Of a stretch of 64,000 nucleotides of DNA, positions 1 through 11,167 are shown one piece after another (the stretch's first letter is position 1; every line of letters begins with the position of its first letter). Source of the stretch: Berberis thunbergii. Taxonomy: Eukaryota; Streptophyta; Magnoliopsida; Ranunculales; Berberidaceae. Both the position numbers and the translations under genes were made by a program. The stretch covers positions 62,001 through 126,000 of the forward strand of contig QNQO01000802.1 of NCBI GenBank assembly GCA_003290165.1, written 5' to 3'. Below the pieces are notes generated by a model, which did no database searches, had not been told where the DNA came from, and saw nothing but the letters and a program-made list of their open reading frames with translations.

Positions 1-987
1 ATGTTCCTTTATCATCGCTGAAGAAATACATTCCAACAACATGGGAGCAGTCAATGGCCGGGTCCAATATTTGGGCTGTTTCAGATACTAATATTGGCCT
101 CTGGAGGAAGGCAGAGCTCGAATCTTGGGACGACCAACTTAAACTTGGCCATGTTGTTTTTCAAGATAATGGAAGTTCGGCAAAGCTAGGGAGTGAGGCA
201 ATTTCGTTATCTGAATTTGCTCAGATGACAGAAGACGAGGAAGATGAATCCAGTATAGAACTTTCTGAATCCAGTGACTATGAAGAAGATAGCCCAGGAG
301 GTCTAGGTTTTCTAGAGGGTACCACACTACAAAGGGGAATCCAAACTGATACTGCTGTGTTTGCCAAAGTGGGAGCATCACACCAGAGGTATAGCTTCCA
401 AAATGATGGCCAACATGGGATACCGTGAAGGGATGGGGTTAGGTGCATCAGGACAGGGAATCCTGGACCCTATCTCTGTAAAAGTTCTCCCTGCCAAGCA
501 GTCTCTCGACCATGCAGTTGGCAATCTTGAGAAAGAAGGGAAACAAGAACCTGAAAAGAAAAAACGTACTAGAGGTGGTAAGAGAAAGCGTGAGAAGAAG
601 TTTGCAGCCATAGCACGTGCTGAGAAAGCTGTGAAAGCGGAAGAGGAGTTTGAACCTGATGTCTTCAGTTTCATCAATAAACAACTTGCAGATCAAACTA
701 AAGCTCAGAACGGGTCTTCAAAGAAGCGACAGACTAAAGGCGAAACAAATAGGGAAGACGGATCAGCACTGATTGCTTCTGATCATGAGGTAAAGGACTT
801 GAAGAAACAGGTTGAGAAGCTGGAGGAAATGGTGAACCGAAACCGGAAAGAGAAATCAGTATACGAAGCTTTTCTAAGGAAGTTGAACGAGACACGCAAG
901 GCTTTAGCAGATGCAGAAGCAGCTCATGCCTCTCTATCTAGTGCAGTTTCTAGCAAGGCAAAAGAGAAGAGGTGGCTCAAGTTTTGA
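1..987 (+). CDS. C-terminal part of CCCH zinc-finger / G-patch protein (ZGPAT-like), frameshifted
   Basis: This is the end of a plant CCCH-type zinc-finger protein with a G-patch domain, by family knowledge a nuclear RNA-associated protein. The gene enters from the left edge, reading from nt 3 ([16 protein letters not shown]). It passes an acidic Ser/Glu/Asp stretch (about 228-300), the G-patch core ([19 protein letters not shown], about 382-438), a Lys/Arg-rich block (about 545-605) and a C-terminal coiled coil (about 787-975), and stops at 985-987. The zinc finger would lie left of the window. The reading frame changes exactly before the Trp of the G-patch region: frame 3 is right up to FAK (ending 368) and frame 1 from WEHHTRG (370 on), so one extra base lies around 366-369. 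Without correction, translation ends at 426-428. This may be a sequencing error, a young frameshift or a strain allele; no introns are needed. Confidence 0.82.
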
Positions 988-2229
988 GAGCCTGTAATTT
1001 GTCCATTGTGTTATTCGTGAAATTATATCATGCTTAGGGATGTAACTTCCACTACAATTGCTAGGGTTTGCTAGAATGTAGTTTTTTGAACAATATAATA
1101 TTTATGAATTGAAAGTTACTCAGGACACTTGATGAAAATGGAGCTTCGTGAGACATCCGTAAAAGCTCATAGAAACAAGTTGATGAGTTAATATATTTAG
1201 AAGAAGAAAAAAAGTCCAAATATTGCTGGAGTACAATTTCTGATTAGAGCATCTTCAGTAAGCTGTGGCAATTTAGTGATTTTTATGAATCATTTAACAA
1301 AGTATGCTATCTGAGATTGCATTGGAGTCAAAGCGTCAAACTGGTTGTTGGGAGGTGGAAAAATACCCTATGCAATCTCAGATGGCGCTGGAGCCTTTTA
1401 CAACATTTACATTAGGCGTTAGGAGGTTGTTAACATTTCATGACTGATAGCCTGTGTAGTTAAAACAATGTTATAACGCCGATATAACTCTTAACGTGGG
1501 TGAGCCGTTACGTTGTGACACTATCACGTTATGGAACGGTTTTTTTTATTTATTTTTAAAATAACGTTGTTTTAACTCTTTTTTTCCTAATATATTAAAA
1601 AAAATCACCTATTTCATTCTCGATCGAACCAGAACCCTAAACTCATAGGAAAGAAGGACCAGAGCTCGGCGTCGCCAATCGCCAAAGAACTAGACCTCAC
1701 CGTTTGACAGAGAATGAGAAAAGAATGAAAGAAAACAAAGAGTCGATCGCACTCTCTCTCATACTAAGGGAAAATGTTTTTTATTAAGGTTTTTTGTTAT
1801 TGAATTAAATGTTATGAACATGATTTACCTTTTTTTTAGTATAATACATTAATATTTTGTAGGGTATTAAAATATATAATTAAAAAACTATTCCGTTATA
1901 TCTCGGTATATCCCGTTATAACCTATAATGCACTTGGACCGTTATAGATCCGTTATCCGTTTTAATTGCATAGCTGCTAGCACAGTAATGCAAAGTTGAC
2001 ACGTTTACGAAGCTACCGTAGATGGCTGATGTAAATTTTGTTATTCAGTAAGGAAATAGAATCGAAGAATGTTCAGTGGCCTGACCTATTTGCCCCTTTC
2101 GGATCAAAATATATTTCTCTTCTTTTCCCTGCCTCTGCTTAAAAACTGATTTAGCGAGGAGGTGACTTTCAACCATTTTTATTTCTATCTATGTATTCAT
2201 ATTTACTATTGGTTCTATCACAAAGGTTC
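988..2229. other. Intergenic DNA with CGTTAT-rich inverted motifs
   Basis: No gene is visible. Two stretches (about 1455-1545 and 1885-1965) are rich in GTTATAAC, CCGTTAT and related motifs in opposite orientation around an AT-rich core. They look like the decayed terminal inverted repeats of a DNA transposon of about 0.5 kb, but I find no clean ends or TSD. Confidence 0.3.
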
Positions 2230-3990
2230 TAAATCCTGCGGATGTTGGCAATAATTGGCACCCACGACCATTCACATAGTCGTCATGGCTATTCAAAATA
2301 TACCATGCGTGATCGAGTAGCCCAAGCGTAGCAAAATTACTTCCAAATATCTAAGCTGCACCTACATCCCAGGTTTTCAAAGTGAAGTCAAAACTAGAAT
2401 CAACTAATATCATCGTCGTGTCAACATCAACTGCAGAACTAGAGGAACAATGCTGAATCAAGTAGGATTGGTATCACATGAATGACGAGTTCCATCCTGA
2501 CCAAACTGTTGATATTGCAAAGAACTGTAGAGTCCATTTCCATTGTTGATCAATTCGAACTTTGAAGTACTAGGAGAGCACATTTTATTGTTAAAAACAA
2601 CATTAATTCTAGCTTTCTAGATCTCATACAAGGTGAGAATTAATTGAGATAAGCTTTCCTCCATAAGATTTTTATCCAGTCACCACCCGGACAAAATATT
2701 CAAAAGCAATAGCAATTGAAGAAATATGAACTGTCCCAGAAAATTGGCAGTGGAGAAAAGAGCCACCACTTATAAGTAACAGGGCACTTGAATCAACAAG
2801 ATTACACAAAGGACATATCGTATCCAAAGGGACATGGTGAGTAGCCAACTTAAGTTTACAAGGTAGAAGATTCTTAGTGATTTTTCAAACCAGAAACTGG
2901 GCTGACTTAGAAGCTTTAGCATGCCAGATAAGTTGATAGGAAAATGTGAGAGGGTGATAATTGATGGCATGTTGCAGATGTACCAAAGTAAACTTAGGTT
3001 TGATCCATGAATCTCACAAAAAATAAAAAAAAATGCTCCCCTCGAGTAATGGACCAACCTAAGAAAGGCCTACAACGAGCTAAGGTTTTGATCTCCCCTC
3101 TCCAAGCAAAAAGAGGCTATCTGGATCTTCTTATGCTCGTCAATATGCAGAAAAGAAACATATTTATAATAGAGAGCCTTAATGAGAGAGGATCGAAGGT
3201 CATGAGGACCTTGAGCAAGGTGCATGCCAAACTGATTTTGCAACAAGTGCCATGTTCCGCTCCCTCATGGAGGAAATACTAAGACCACCATCTGGATGAG
3301 AAATGTGTTGCTAGGTACAAAGGTGTAATGACTTACCTTTATCAGTAACATTCCACCAGAAAATTCCCTATGAGCCTATCAAATGATCTGTATAGAATTT
3401 TGGAAGAAAAACGACTGCATTGTGTAATTTTGGATAGCATTTGCAACTGACTTTATCATAACTGTTCTCCCAGCCTGAGACAACACTTTGGCCTTCCAAG
3501 AAGATAATCTCGAGATCACCTTCTCAATAAGAAATTGAAAATAATTCATTTTCTTCGTGGAAAGGAGATGAGCGGTACCAACATATTTTTCATCAACTTG
3601 GAAAATCTTAGTACCCAGAACTCGCCTAACATTTTTGAAAATTTATGATGGACATTATTACTGAAATGTGAAGAGGATTCGTCAAAGTTGACAGCTTGGC
3701 CAGAGGCAACATAATACTTTTCCATCTGATGTTTGAAAATGTGACATTCAGAAAGTGAAGCTCTGTAAAAAGAAACCGAGAGATCATCTGCCTAAAGGAG
3801 ATGATTGATAGCTGGGCAGTGTCTCTTGACCTTAATACCTTGTATGAGTTTGAGAGATTCAGCTTGAACAAGAAGCCTAGAGAGAGGTTCCGCAACATTG
3901 CTAAAAGATAAGGGGAAAGAGACTCCCCTTGCCTGATGCCTCTAGAATAACCATTCAAGAGCAATGTCAGGGCAAATCTATTGTTTGACC
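2230..3990 (-). mobile_element. Degenerate LINE (L1-type non-LTR retrotransposon), RT to zf-RVT region
   Basis: Read on the minus strand, this is the 3' part of a plant LINE ORF2. Near 3960-3900 is the RT block GIRQGESLSPYL. The catalytic block follows at about 3795-3780, where the residue before ADD is a stop (TAG at 3792-3794). Next come the SLSECHIFKH and SWKAKVLSQAGRTVMIKSV blocks (about 3770-3440), a block resembling NMALVAKSVWH (about 3260-3225), and a Cys-containing zf-RVT tail (THHVPLDTICPLCNLVD, about 2850-2790). A further stretch to about 2230 has a weak RNase H-like look (LVDSSFDFTLKTWD). Many stops and frame changes make it non-functional. The endonuclease half is absent, so the copy is 5'-truncated or broken near 3990. 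No poly-A tail or TSD was identified. Confidence 0.85.
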
Positions 3991-5206
3991 TTACTCAAGA
4001 ATCAAGATGGTTCGACGAAGAATCACGGACTGGATGTTGCTGCTGGATTGACTCTGCTCCTGTATGTCCTGGATCCGGACCAGGGGGGTGTACCTGCAAA
4101 AACACTCCGACAATCAAGTCCGAACTAGGCAGAGAGAAATTGCAAGTACTATGTTGAATTGCTTACCTCCCTATGTCAAATTAAAGTGTTTTCTAGTGTG
4201 TCCGCAGAGAAGTTGCATCGTGAAGTTGTGACTTATAGCTTGGGCAAATGGTGATATGCAGAAGATTCTAGGATTCCCATCTCCTATCCTCTCTCAATTT
4301 CCCACGGGATGTATCCAACTTTTCCAATTCATCCACTAAAAATCCCAGACGTTGCAGGTCATGTTCATTCGCGATCATCCACTCCACCCAATACCAATAA
4401 TATGTAGAGTACTCTGACATTGTCGCATATCTGATCTTGGACTCAAATCGTAGAAGAATGTCTACACTCGTAGCACCAGTTTGTAATCAATCCCATAGTT
4501 TCTAAGAGTGACTTTCCAAGTTAAAATACTATGCAGGAAATGTGTTGCTCATATTCTTTTCTGGTCTAAGCTTGATTGATTCCCTGAACATGGAATCTTG
4601 GTTGTAAGTTTGTCGTTTTCACTCAAAGATAGAAGAATCACATAGCCAAAAAAACCCTGATAGTTCTCTCAAGAAACACCTTTGCATCTTCTACTTTCTT
4701 TTAAATCATTGAACTGTCAGCATGTGAAAGTTTTTCTACTTTCTTTTAAATCATTGAACTGTCAGCATGTGAAAGTTGAAGAAACGTACACAACAGATAC
4801 TTCATAATGGTCCAGAAAGTGTTTGGGGCATTGCTAGAAATTTGCTTGCCACAGTCTCAGTACAAAGTTAGACTTCTTGCACTGAATTTCAAAAGCAATG
4901 GTAATACGTTTTGCTTCGTTTGAAAGTGTGAATTGCAAGTTTTTACTCTGAATCAGCAAGCAGTTACAGAATAGTTTGGTCACTAAGGTTTGCAAAATTG
5001 CAACAACAATTACGGCATTGAAAATCAGCCATCACTGTGCAATGTAGTAATCTAGTATGGAATGTAATTTACAAATCTTCACTAAATTTTCCAAAAGATT
5101 TTTAAAAGTTGAAGAATGAACTATTCTACGGAACCAGGCTTTGTAACAAGGGTGATGGGTCGCAATTTGAGAATTATTTACACGTATCCTAATTGCAAAG
5201 TCCTGG
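3991..5206. other. Intergenic DNA, no gene recognised
   Basis: No coding region or RNA gene is supported. The stretch around 4080-4130 (GGGGGGTGTACCTGC and following) resembles dispersed non-autonomous repeats seen in other plant genomes, but I cannot assign it. A 45-bp tandem duplication is listed separately. Confidence 0.4.
4689..4778. repeat. Two-copy 45-bp direct tandem duplication
   Basis: The block at 4689-4733 (starting TTCTACTTTC, ending GTGAAAGTTT) is repeated immediately at 4734-4778 with only the last base changed. It is a recent local duplication with no coding context. Confidence 0.95.
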
Positions 5207-5256
5207 CTATGTTAATAGTTTCGAGCCTAAAGCCACTGTTCCCTTCTTCCTAACAA

Positions 5257-5800
5257 GGTTTAATTCAACAATGAAAAATGAAGATTTGGCTGATATTAAC
5301 ACTGAAAAATGAAGATTTGGCAGATATTTGAGTTCAAATTGTAAAACAGACGGTAGAATTGCAAGCAACATATGCATCAGGTTTAATTCAACACTGAAAG
5401 ATGAAGATTTGGCAGATATGACTTCAAAATTTAAATCAGAATTGGTAAGAGTTGCAAGCAACATATGCATCACTCAAACAATAAGCAAACAGAACACTTG
5501 ATGTACACCCCAACAACATGCAACATTTGCATCAGGTTTAATTCAACACTGAAAATGAAGTTTTGGCAGATATTTGAGTTCAAATTGTGAAACAGATGGT
5601 AGAATTGCAAGTAACATATGCATCAGGTTTAATTCAACACTGAAAGATAAAGAGTTATGCATCACTCAAACAATAAGCAAACAGAACACTTCAGGTTTAA
5701 TTCAACACTGAAAGATAAGAGTTGCAATCAACATATCCATCACTCAAACAATAGGCAAACAGATCACTTGATGTACACCCCAACAACAAAATCAAATGAA
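5257..5800. repeat. Complex minisatellite downstream of eRF1 copy 1
   Basis: The modules GGTTTAATTCAACACTGAAA, GATTTGGCAGATAT, GCAAGCAACATATGCATCA and CACTCAAACAATAAGCAAAC recur in shuffled order about two to five times each over 540 bp. Unit lengths are irregular because modules have been lost or fused. The array lies about 0.9 kb past the stop codon of the minus-strand eRF1 gene, so it is outside its coding region, although a long 3' UTR could reach it. I see no equivalent next to eRF1 copies 2 or 3. Confidence 0.85.
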
Positions 5801-6732
5801 CAAGCTCACACCCTTCCCAGTACACAGCTTTTAATCATATGGTTGGGATCCCCTGTTCAGTAATCAACTAGAACCTCGCCCCAGACAAAAGGGATCTCCC
5901 AGAATTACGAAACAAATTGGATGAAAAAAAACATCAACGACCAATGGACCCACAGGGACATGTCAATAGTAAAAAGAAACCAATCACAATCATGAAAATC
6001 CAAAAATCAAGCATAAAATACCATAATCATTTGCTCTGAGTTGGCAGTCAGCAAATCAAACATAACATGTTTAAACTGGGTGATTGTAGCTATACCATTC
6101 TCATGGCAAAACTGCATCAAGACTGACATCAATCCTCTTAATAGAGTAAAAAAGTAAGAATGAGTCTCACTCTCTGCAACTGCAATACAATTATAACCTT
6201 GTCCTTAATAATGCTGCATATGTATTATCTTGGATTTGACACCTCCAAAACCCATCATCTCTAGAACCACGAAACTCAAGCTTTAACACGATCTTCTCGA
6301 AATTTAAGCTTCAGGCTTTGCAAACTATCCAGCCGGTCTTGAACAAAATTCTACAATCCCACTATTAGCTTCAACTTCGTAGGGCGAAAAGAAAGAAGAC
6401 TGCAGATTAGACAAGAAGTAAAATCAGTGATAACGTCTGAGAGAAAGGATCACGTCAAGAACTCCATTCCAAGCAATCAAAGTGGCAGCCACACATCCTC
6501 AGCATACAAAAACATCATGTCAAGCCTTGATGTGATTCTCTTCCAAACAGAACTGAAGATATGGCAACCCGACCTTGTTTGTGGAATTGTACACTGACAT
6601 GATCCTTACAACAAGTACCAAAATATAAACACAGGGGAGAGCATTAATACCTTAGTTTATCTTTTTAAAAATTTCATGATCCGACCCGGAGCAGCGACAG
6701 CACAGCCCCGCCCCTTGCTCATTGAGTGATTG
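5801..6732. other. 3' flank / probable 3' UTR of eRF1 copy 1
   Basis: No separate gene is visible. From about 6120 to 6660 the sequence is recognisably but loosely similar to the 3' flanks of eRF1 copies 2 and 3 (28955-29399 and 36500-36929 plus 42835-43037). It therefore belongs to the duplicated unit and probably contains the 3' UTR of the minus-strand gene. Divergence is clearly greater than between copies 2 and 3. Confidence 0.5.
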
Positions 6733-8043
6733 TCATTCAGAATCTTCGTAAACTTCTCCATCAGATAGCTCATCAAATGTCCTCATATCAAGCTGGTAAC
6801 GGAGGATCCCCCCAATTCCACCAAACCCTCTGCAAAACTGGGAACCTTCTTGGGATTTATTGGTTACAAACTCGAGATTGCATCCGAACTTCTTATACTC
6901 ATTTGCAAACCATTCCAGCAGTGACAACTTCTCCTGAACCTCTAACTCAGCTGAAGTATCAGGATCTCGAAAGTTGCTTTGATCTGCGCCTTGATCTTTG
7001 TTAAAGTGCTTTATCATAATCTCACCAGTTGTAACGTTCTTCAGCACATAACGGTTAATATCCATATTTTCCCACACAATAAGTGTTTCAACAGCTCCCA
7101 TTTCAAGTGCCTTGAGTGTGTCGTCCACTCCAAAAACATATTTCCCAGTGTCCTGGCTGATTTCCTCAAAATACTTGCCAATCAACCGCTTTTCCTGGAC
7201 AAACTTCACATTAGAAAGAATCTCAGCAGACAGCTCAATGGCTTGATTAAAACCATTCTCGCCCCCATACGAAACATCAACCACATTCAGTATCTTGACC
7301 TGGAGGCGGGCATCAAACATATCAGACTGGCTCAACTCTGTCTTGAAGTCAGCAGACCCTGCAAGGATCAAACCTGCAACATTGGGTTGACTGGTGGCAG
7401 GATTGATGTAAAATTGTGTAGCAAGCTCAGCAGTCTTCCTCACATAATTATGCCGTTTCTCCATTCGAAGTCGAGCAAAACGGAGGGCTGACTGCCCTCC
7501 TCTTCCATGTTTCTTGGGGAGATCAACAGTAAACTTATGGAGGACTTCTCGTGTGTTTCCACTCAGAGTACCAAAAAGGGTCCCATTTCCATCCATGACT
7601 ATAAAGCCAAATTTGTCATCAGATTCCAAGAGTTCATTTAGAGCCTCCGTATGGAACTTGTTATCACAAAGATAGAGAGATGCATTGATTGGCTTGAAAG
7701 GCTCGAAGTCGATGGTGACCTTCTTCTCCTTGCCATCATCAGTCACAATTGTTCCAGTATACAGAACCAGGCCATTAGGAGGGACTTTATTGTAAAGTTT
7801 CAGCCTCTGCTGAGCAGAAGTGATGGCCCCCAAAACTGATTGCCGATTAACCCTGCTTTTAATGTTTGAAGCAGTACCATATTCATCACCCAACATCTTA
7901 GCAACCCGAGATACCTGATCGCGTGGAGGCATGATAAGAGAAATCATGCTAGTTCCATTACCCCTGGCCTCTTCCAGAGCTTTGATCAATTTCTTGATCT
8001 TCCATATCTCAATGTTCTTATCAGTTTCTTGAGTGTCCGACAT
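6733..8043 (-). CDS. eRF1: Eukaryotic peptide chain release factor subunit 1 (eRF1), intact copy 1
   Basis: This encodes cytosolic eRF1, which recognises all three stop codons in the ribosomal A site and triggers peptidyl-tRNA hydrolysis with the GTPase eRF3. The CDS is one exon of 436 codons, the size of Arabidopsis eRF1. Domain N carries the stop-codon recognition motifs NIKS (residues 60-63) and YLCDNKF (124-130). Domain M carries the catalytic GGQ (182-184, in [10 protein letters not shown]). Domain C (about 275-436) binds eRF3 and ends in the acidic tail DGEVYEDSE. The ATG at 8041-8043 ([10 protein letters not shown]) is chosen because it gives the family N-terminus; an in-frame upstream ATG at 8112 would add 23 non-conserved residues and lies partly beyond the predicted splice acceptor. 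It is the only intact member of three tandem copies. Confidence 0.97.
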   Translation of the reverse strand: MSDTQETDKNIEIWKIKKLIKALEEARGNGTSMISLIMPPRDQVSRVAKMLGDEYGTASNIKSRVNRQSVLGAITSAQQRLKLYNKVPPNGLVLYTGTIVTDDGKEKKVTIDFEPFKPINASLYLCDNKFHTEALNELLESDDKFGFIVMDGNGTLFGTLSGNTREVLHKFTVDLPKKHGRGGQSALRFARLRMEKRHNYVRKTAELATQFYINPATSQPNVAGLILAGSADFKTELSQSDMFDARLQVKILNVVDVSYGGENGFNQAIELSAEILSNVKFVQEKRLIGKYFEEISQDTGKYVFGVDDTLKALEMGAVETLIVWENMDINRYVLKNVTTGEIMIKHFNKDQGADQSNFRDPDTSAELEVQEKLSLLEWFANEYKKFGCNLEFVTNKSQEGSQFCRGFGGIGGILRYQLDMRTFDELSDGEVYEDSE

Positions 8044-8223
8044 TGCAAAATGAGCAGCAATCAAAAGGCAATTCACTGAACTACAAGAGATGTAAAGTAA
8101 TCCCATTAACATACGAGGAAAACAAAAACAACGGGAAAGTCAAAAGCACACTGTGAAAGAGCCACATTCTTCAAAAGCCATTATGTGCAACGGATCTATT
8201 TTATTTGCATTTTTATGACAGCC

Positions 8224-8348
8224 TTTTTTTTGAAAGGCGAGCGTGCTGCCGGTGGGTATAGAACCCAAGACGCGGGCTTACACACCACCACAACATTAAC
8301 CATCCAACCAAGCTACCATTGGCTACTACGTAAACTCTATTTATCATC
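8224..8348 (-). mobile_element. tRNA-derived SINE inside the eRF1 leader intron
   Basis: Read on the minus strand, a tRNA-like head has a box-A-like TGGTAGCTTGGTTGG and a box-B-like GGGTTCTATACC, and the element ends in an A-run (T-run at 8224-8231 on plus). It is flanked by 23-bp perfect direct repeats (8201-8223 and 8349-8371). Copy 2 keeps the empty site with a single copy of that 23-mer (30927-30949). A related SINE lies at about 51670-51795. Confidence 0.8.
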
Positions 8349-9345
8349 TTATTTGCATTTTTATGACAGCCTCTTATTCAGCACACGGAGACAAATAAAA
8401 TATGATACCTATTGAAATTGTTGATGCTACAATGGAAATTTGAGATCAGGATCAAATGAAAATGAGTAAACTGAATATTATGAAGATGAAACCATAAACA
8501 TCATCAATTTTTTTCTGAAAAAAAAACTCTTTCTCAGTTCATATGGAATGAACTGCTCAGAAGGGTATGTGATTCTAATATAGAGAACTCTCTGATAATG
8601 ATTAAAATAATGACAGAGACGCAGATATTTTGAGATTTGTCAATCAACTAAAAGATACAATCCTTATAATGCACGCGTAAGTTCATGCAGGTAAGAAAAA
8701 ATTATTCATGTTTCTAGGAAATTAAGTATACATAAACAAATCAAAAACATTAGTAACACCTCTATAAGTTTTTCATAACACAGTGCTTTCCACCATCCAG
8801 TTATCAATTATAATTGCTTCTTAAATTGTAATAAAAAATATAGCTCAAACTATGATTATATGTCACTTTCTAAAGGCAAATTTAACGTAAGGGCCATCTC
8901 CAAGTCTGGTCCACCAATGGAGCCCAGTGTACATTCTGGTCAGAGATTCTTACCAATCTATTACCACTTTAACATTATTTCCCAACTCTCAGGGAATCTC
9001 ACGTCTTCTAAGTCCAAAATACTTGCAATAACTTTTATCTTCCCAGAGGTGCCAGAGCTAAAATCCAAGCTTTGTAATCCATACGGAAAATAGCCAAAGA
9101 TATTAGCATTCTAACTTACAAACTTTCACCTTCCAATCCATAACCCAAAGAAAATAACCATATACCAGTTTGATACAATCCATAACTCCCGAACCAAGCG
9201 GCCATCTAAATTTTGGATCACATCAAAACAGCTTCAGTTTTCAACACACAAAACAAATACTAAATTCCAATACCTGGGATTCTGTAATACAGCTTCAGCT
9301 AGTCATAAATCAAAAAAATAAAAATAACCAGATGATCGAGTGCAC

Positions 9346-9854
9346 TTAACATTGCTTTTCTAAGTGTAACTGTTAGCTTATGTGGTTAATTCAAGTATTT
9401 TAATAACTTTCTACTTAGCTACATGATGTGTATTTTTTGGAATTAATATCATGTGCAAAGTTCAATCATTAAAAATGGAAGCCCGGTTTAACAAGGATAA
9501 ATTGCACCCAATAAGAGAAGTAAGTCTTCATGCCAAAGAGAGAGATGCAGCTTAGAGAGAGGAATAAGTCGCAACAACTAGGGGTTTTCTTCAAACCAAA
9601 ACCCCTTTATTATATCGCTCTTCTTTTCTAATTAATTTCGTTTTCTTTTCTAATGGGTTTCGACCTAAAAATCATTGTTAAACTGGGCTTTCATCTTTAA
9701 CGATCGGGCCTTGCACGTGATATTAATTTTTTTATCTTAGCATACTATTAAAATATGTCAAAGATCAAAATACACTTCATATAGCCAAGTAGAAAATTAT
9801 TTAAAATACTTGAATTATCCACAATACTTGGAAAAGTAAAGTTAAGAGTGCACT
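9346..9854. mobile_element. TIR element in eRF1 leader intron (copy 1 allele)
   Basis: Arms of about 100 bp (starting near TTAACATTGCTTTTCTAAGTG; the right arm ends with GTTAAGAGTGCAC) are inverted around an AT-rich core. The same insertion is present at the equivalent place in unit 2 (31921-32460), where the ends are clearer, so it predates the duplication. Its right side has lost part of the arm here. Confidence 0.7.
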
Positions 9855-10750
9855 TTTATGCACTCATCACCAGATCATCAAAACAATTGAAAGAGAAGCC
9901 ATAGATCTATTGCAAACAATCCCTGATACCACATCAAAACCCTAGCCAGACATTAACAAAGGCAATAAACATAACGGATCAAAATCTCTAGGAGAACGTA
10001 CATTATTTAATATCTAACCAAAACAAATTAGGGTTATAAATAAAGGGTTTTGCTTATCATGTTTGGTTTCACCCGACTTCAATAGAGAAACCCCTAAATC
10101 AGAGAAACCATGAAACTAAGCACAATACCAGTAAAAGCAAACCCTAAATCAGTCTGAGAAACCGTAACTTCTTCCAACCCATAGATCTAAATTGCAAACA
10201 AATAAAACCGAATTATGGATACAATGAAATCAAAACCCTAGCCACACCAAACCCCACCACAGATATCACATTATACAACAAAACCATAATCACCAAAAGC
10301 AACCAATACAATCCCTACCTAATCAAAACATGCAGCGACCTGATGAAACTAAACATGATAAGCAAACCCCATAATCAGTAATCGATGGAGAACAAAATCC
10401 AAACCCTAATTTCTCTAATCAACAATTTGAAATCTGTGTTTGTGATGAGTGTGGTTACCTGAAAGCGTTTCTCCAAGCGGCTTCGCACCTCTCTGAGATC
10501 GATCTTCGGAGATAAAGATCTACGAGAGACGAATATGAATAGATAACCACTTCTCTTCTGAGAGAAGAAACGCACCGCTCGCTGCGAAGAGAGTAAAGAA
10601 GATGAGTTTTGCTTGGTTTTAAAGAGGTAGAGAAAATCCAATCCTTTCTACTAGGCGTTGTGATGGGATGTGGTGTGGTGTAAAGTTGGAGGTGCAAATA
10701 ACACGATTCGAAGCCGGTTCGCATAAACGGGTTCTGGTCATATATTTTTA

Positions 10751-10950
10751 GAGAAATTCTAAATGTCGAGGGAAAGGGCGAGGAAACGAGCGAGGGAAAT
10801 GACGTGGCAAGGTGAAAGCCGTTCATTTCCCTCGAGATGTGTACGTTGACTTTTTCACGCGCATCTCGAGGAAAATGAACGGCTTTCACCTCGCCACGTC
10901 ATTTCCCTCGCTCGTTTCCTCGCCCTTTCCCTCGACATTTAGAATCTCTC
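10751..10950. mobile_element. Mutator-like fold-back MITE, copy A
   Basis: The 200-bp element starts GAGAAATTCTAAATGTCGAG and ends ATTTAGAATCTCTC; nearly its whole length is a palindrome. It is flanked by a perfect 9-bp TSD ATATTTTTA (10742-10750 and 10951-10959), typical of MULEs. It sits just upstream of the eRF1 leader exon and is absent from the equivalent place in unit 2 (about 33241-33260). Confidence 0.92.
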
Positions 10951-10960
10951 ATATTTTTAT

Positions 10961-11167
10961 GAGAAATTATTACTGTCGAGGTTTTGGGCGAGGAAATGAG
11001 CGAGGGGAGGGAGGTGGCGGGGTGGGAGCCGTTCACCTCTCTCAGGATGCGCGTGCGAAAAGTCAACGTGCGTATCTCGAGGAAATTGAACGACTTCCAC
11101 CCCTCCACCTCATTTCCCTCGACATTTAGAATTTCCTCGCCCAAAACCTCGACATTTAGAATTTCTC
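10961..11167. mobile_element. Mutator-like fold-back MITE, copy B
   Basis: A second member of the same family inserted into the right TSD of copy A. It starts GAGAAATTATTACTGTCGAG, ends TTTAGAATTTCTC, and has a perfect 9-bp TSD TATTTTTAT (10952-10960 and 11168-11176). Near the right end the terminal motif is partly duplicated (TTTAGAATTTCCTCG then TTTAGAATTTCTC), showing an internal rearrangement. Confidence 0.9.

Larger units (their letters stand above)
8044..10640 (-). promoter_or_regulatory. 5' leader of eRF1 copy 1: UTR exon and a 2.4-kb UTR intron
   Basis: On the minus strand a leader exon (about 10640-10459) ends in CTTTCAG followed by the donor GTAACC. An acceptor ending CTTGTAG at 8081-8082 precedes a 37-nt stretch (8080-8044) up to the ATG. 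Plant eRF1 genes commonly have an intronless CDS with a 5'-UTR intron, so this structure is expected. The same leader, with about 60 bp removed from the exon, lies next to copy 2 (33034-33130), and a shorter relic lies next to copy 3 (about 49070-49120). The intron contains a SINE (8224-8348) and a TIR element (9346-9854). The exact transcription start is not visible. Confidence 0.7.

Noticed and set aside
5257..5800. CRISPR-like appearance of regularly recurring short repeats
   Set aside because: Plant nuclear context, irregular spacing, shuffled modules and no unique spacers; it is a minisatellite.
6979..7491. Long open frames on the plus strand across the eRF1 gene (also 6726-7004 and 7651-7839)
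   Set aside because: They are antisense shadows of the intact minus-strand eRF1 CDS with no recognisable protein features.
8240..8335. Possible tRNA gene (boxes A and B on the minus strand)
   Set aside because: No cloverleaf can be closed; the A-tail and 23-bp direct repeats show a SINE.
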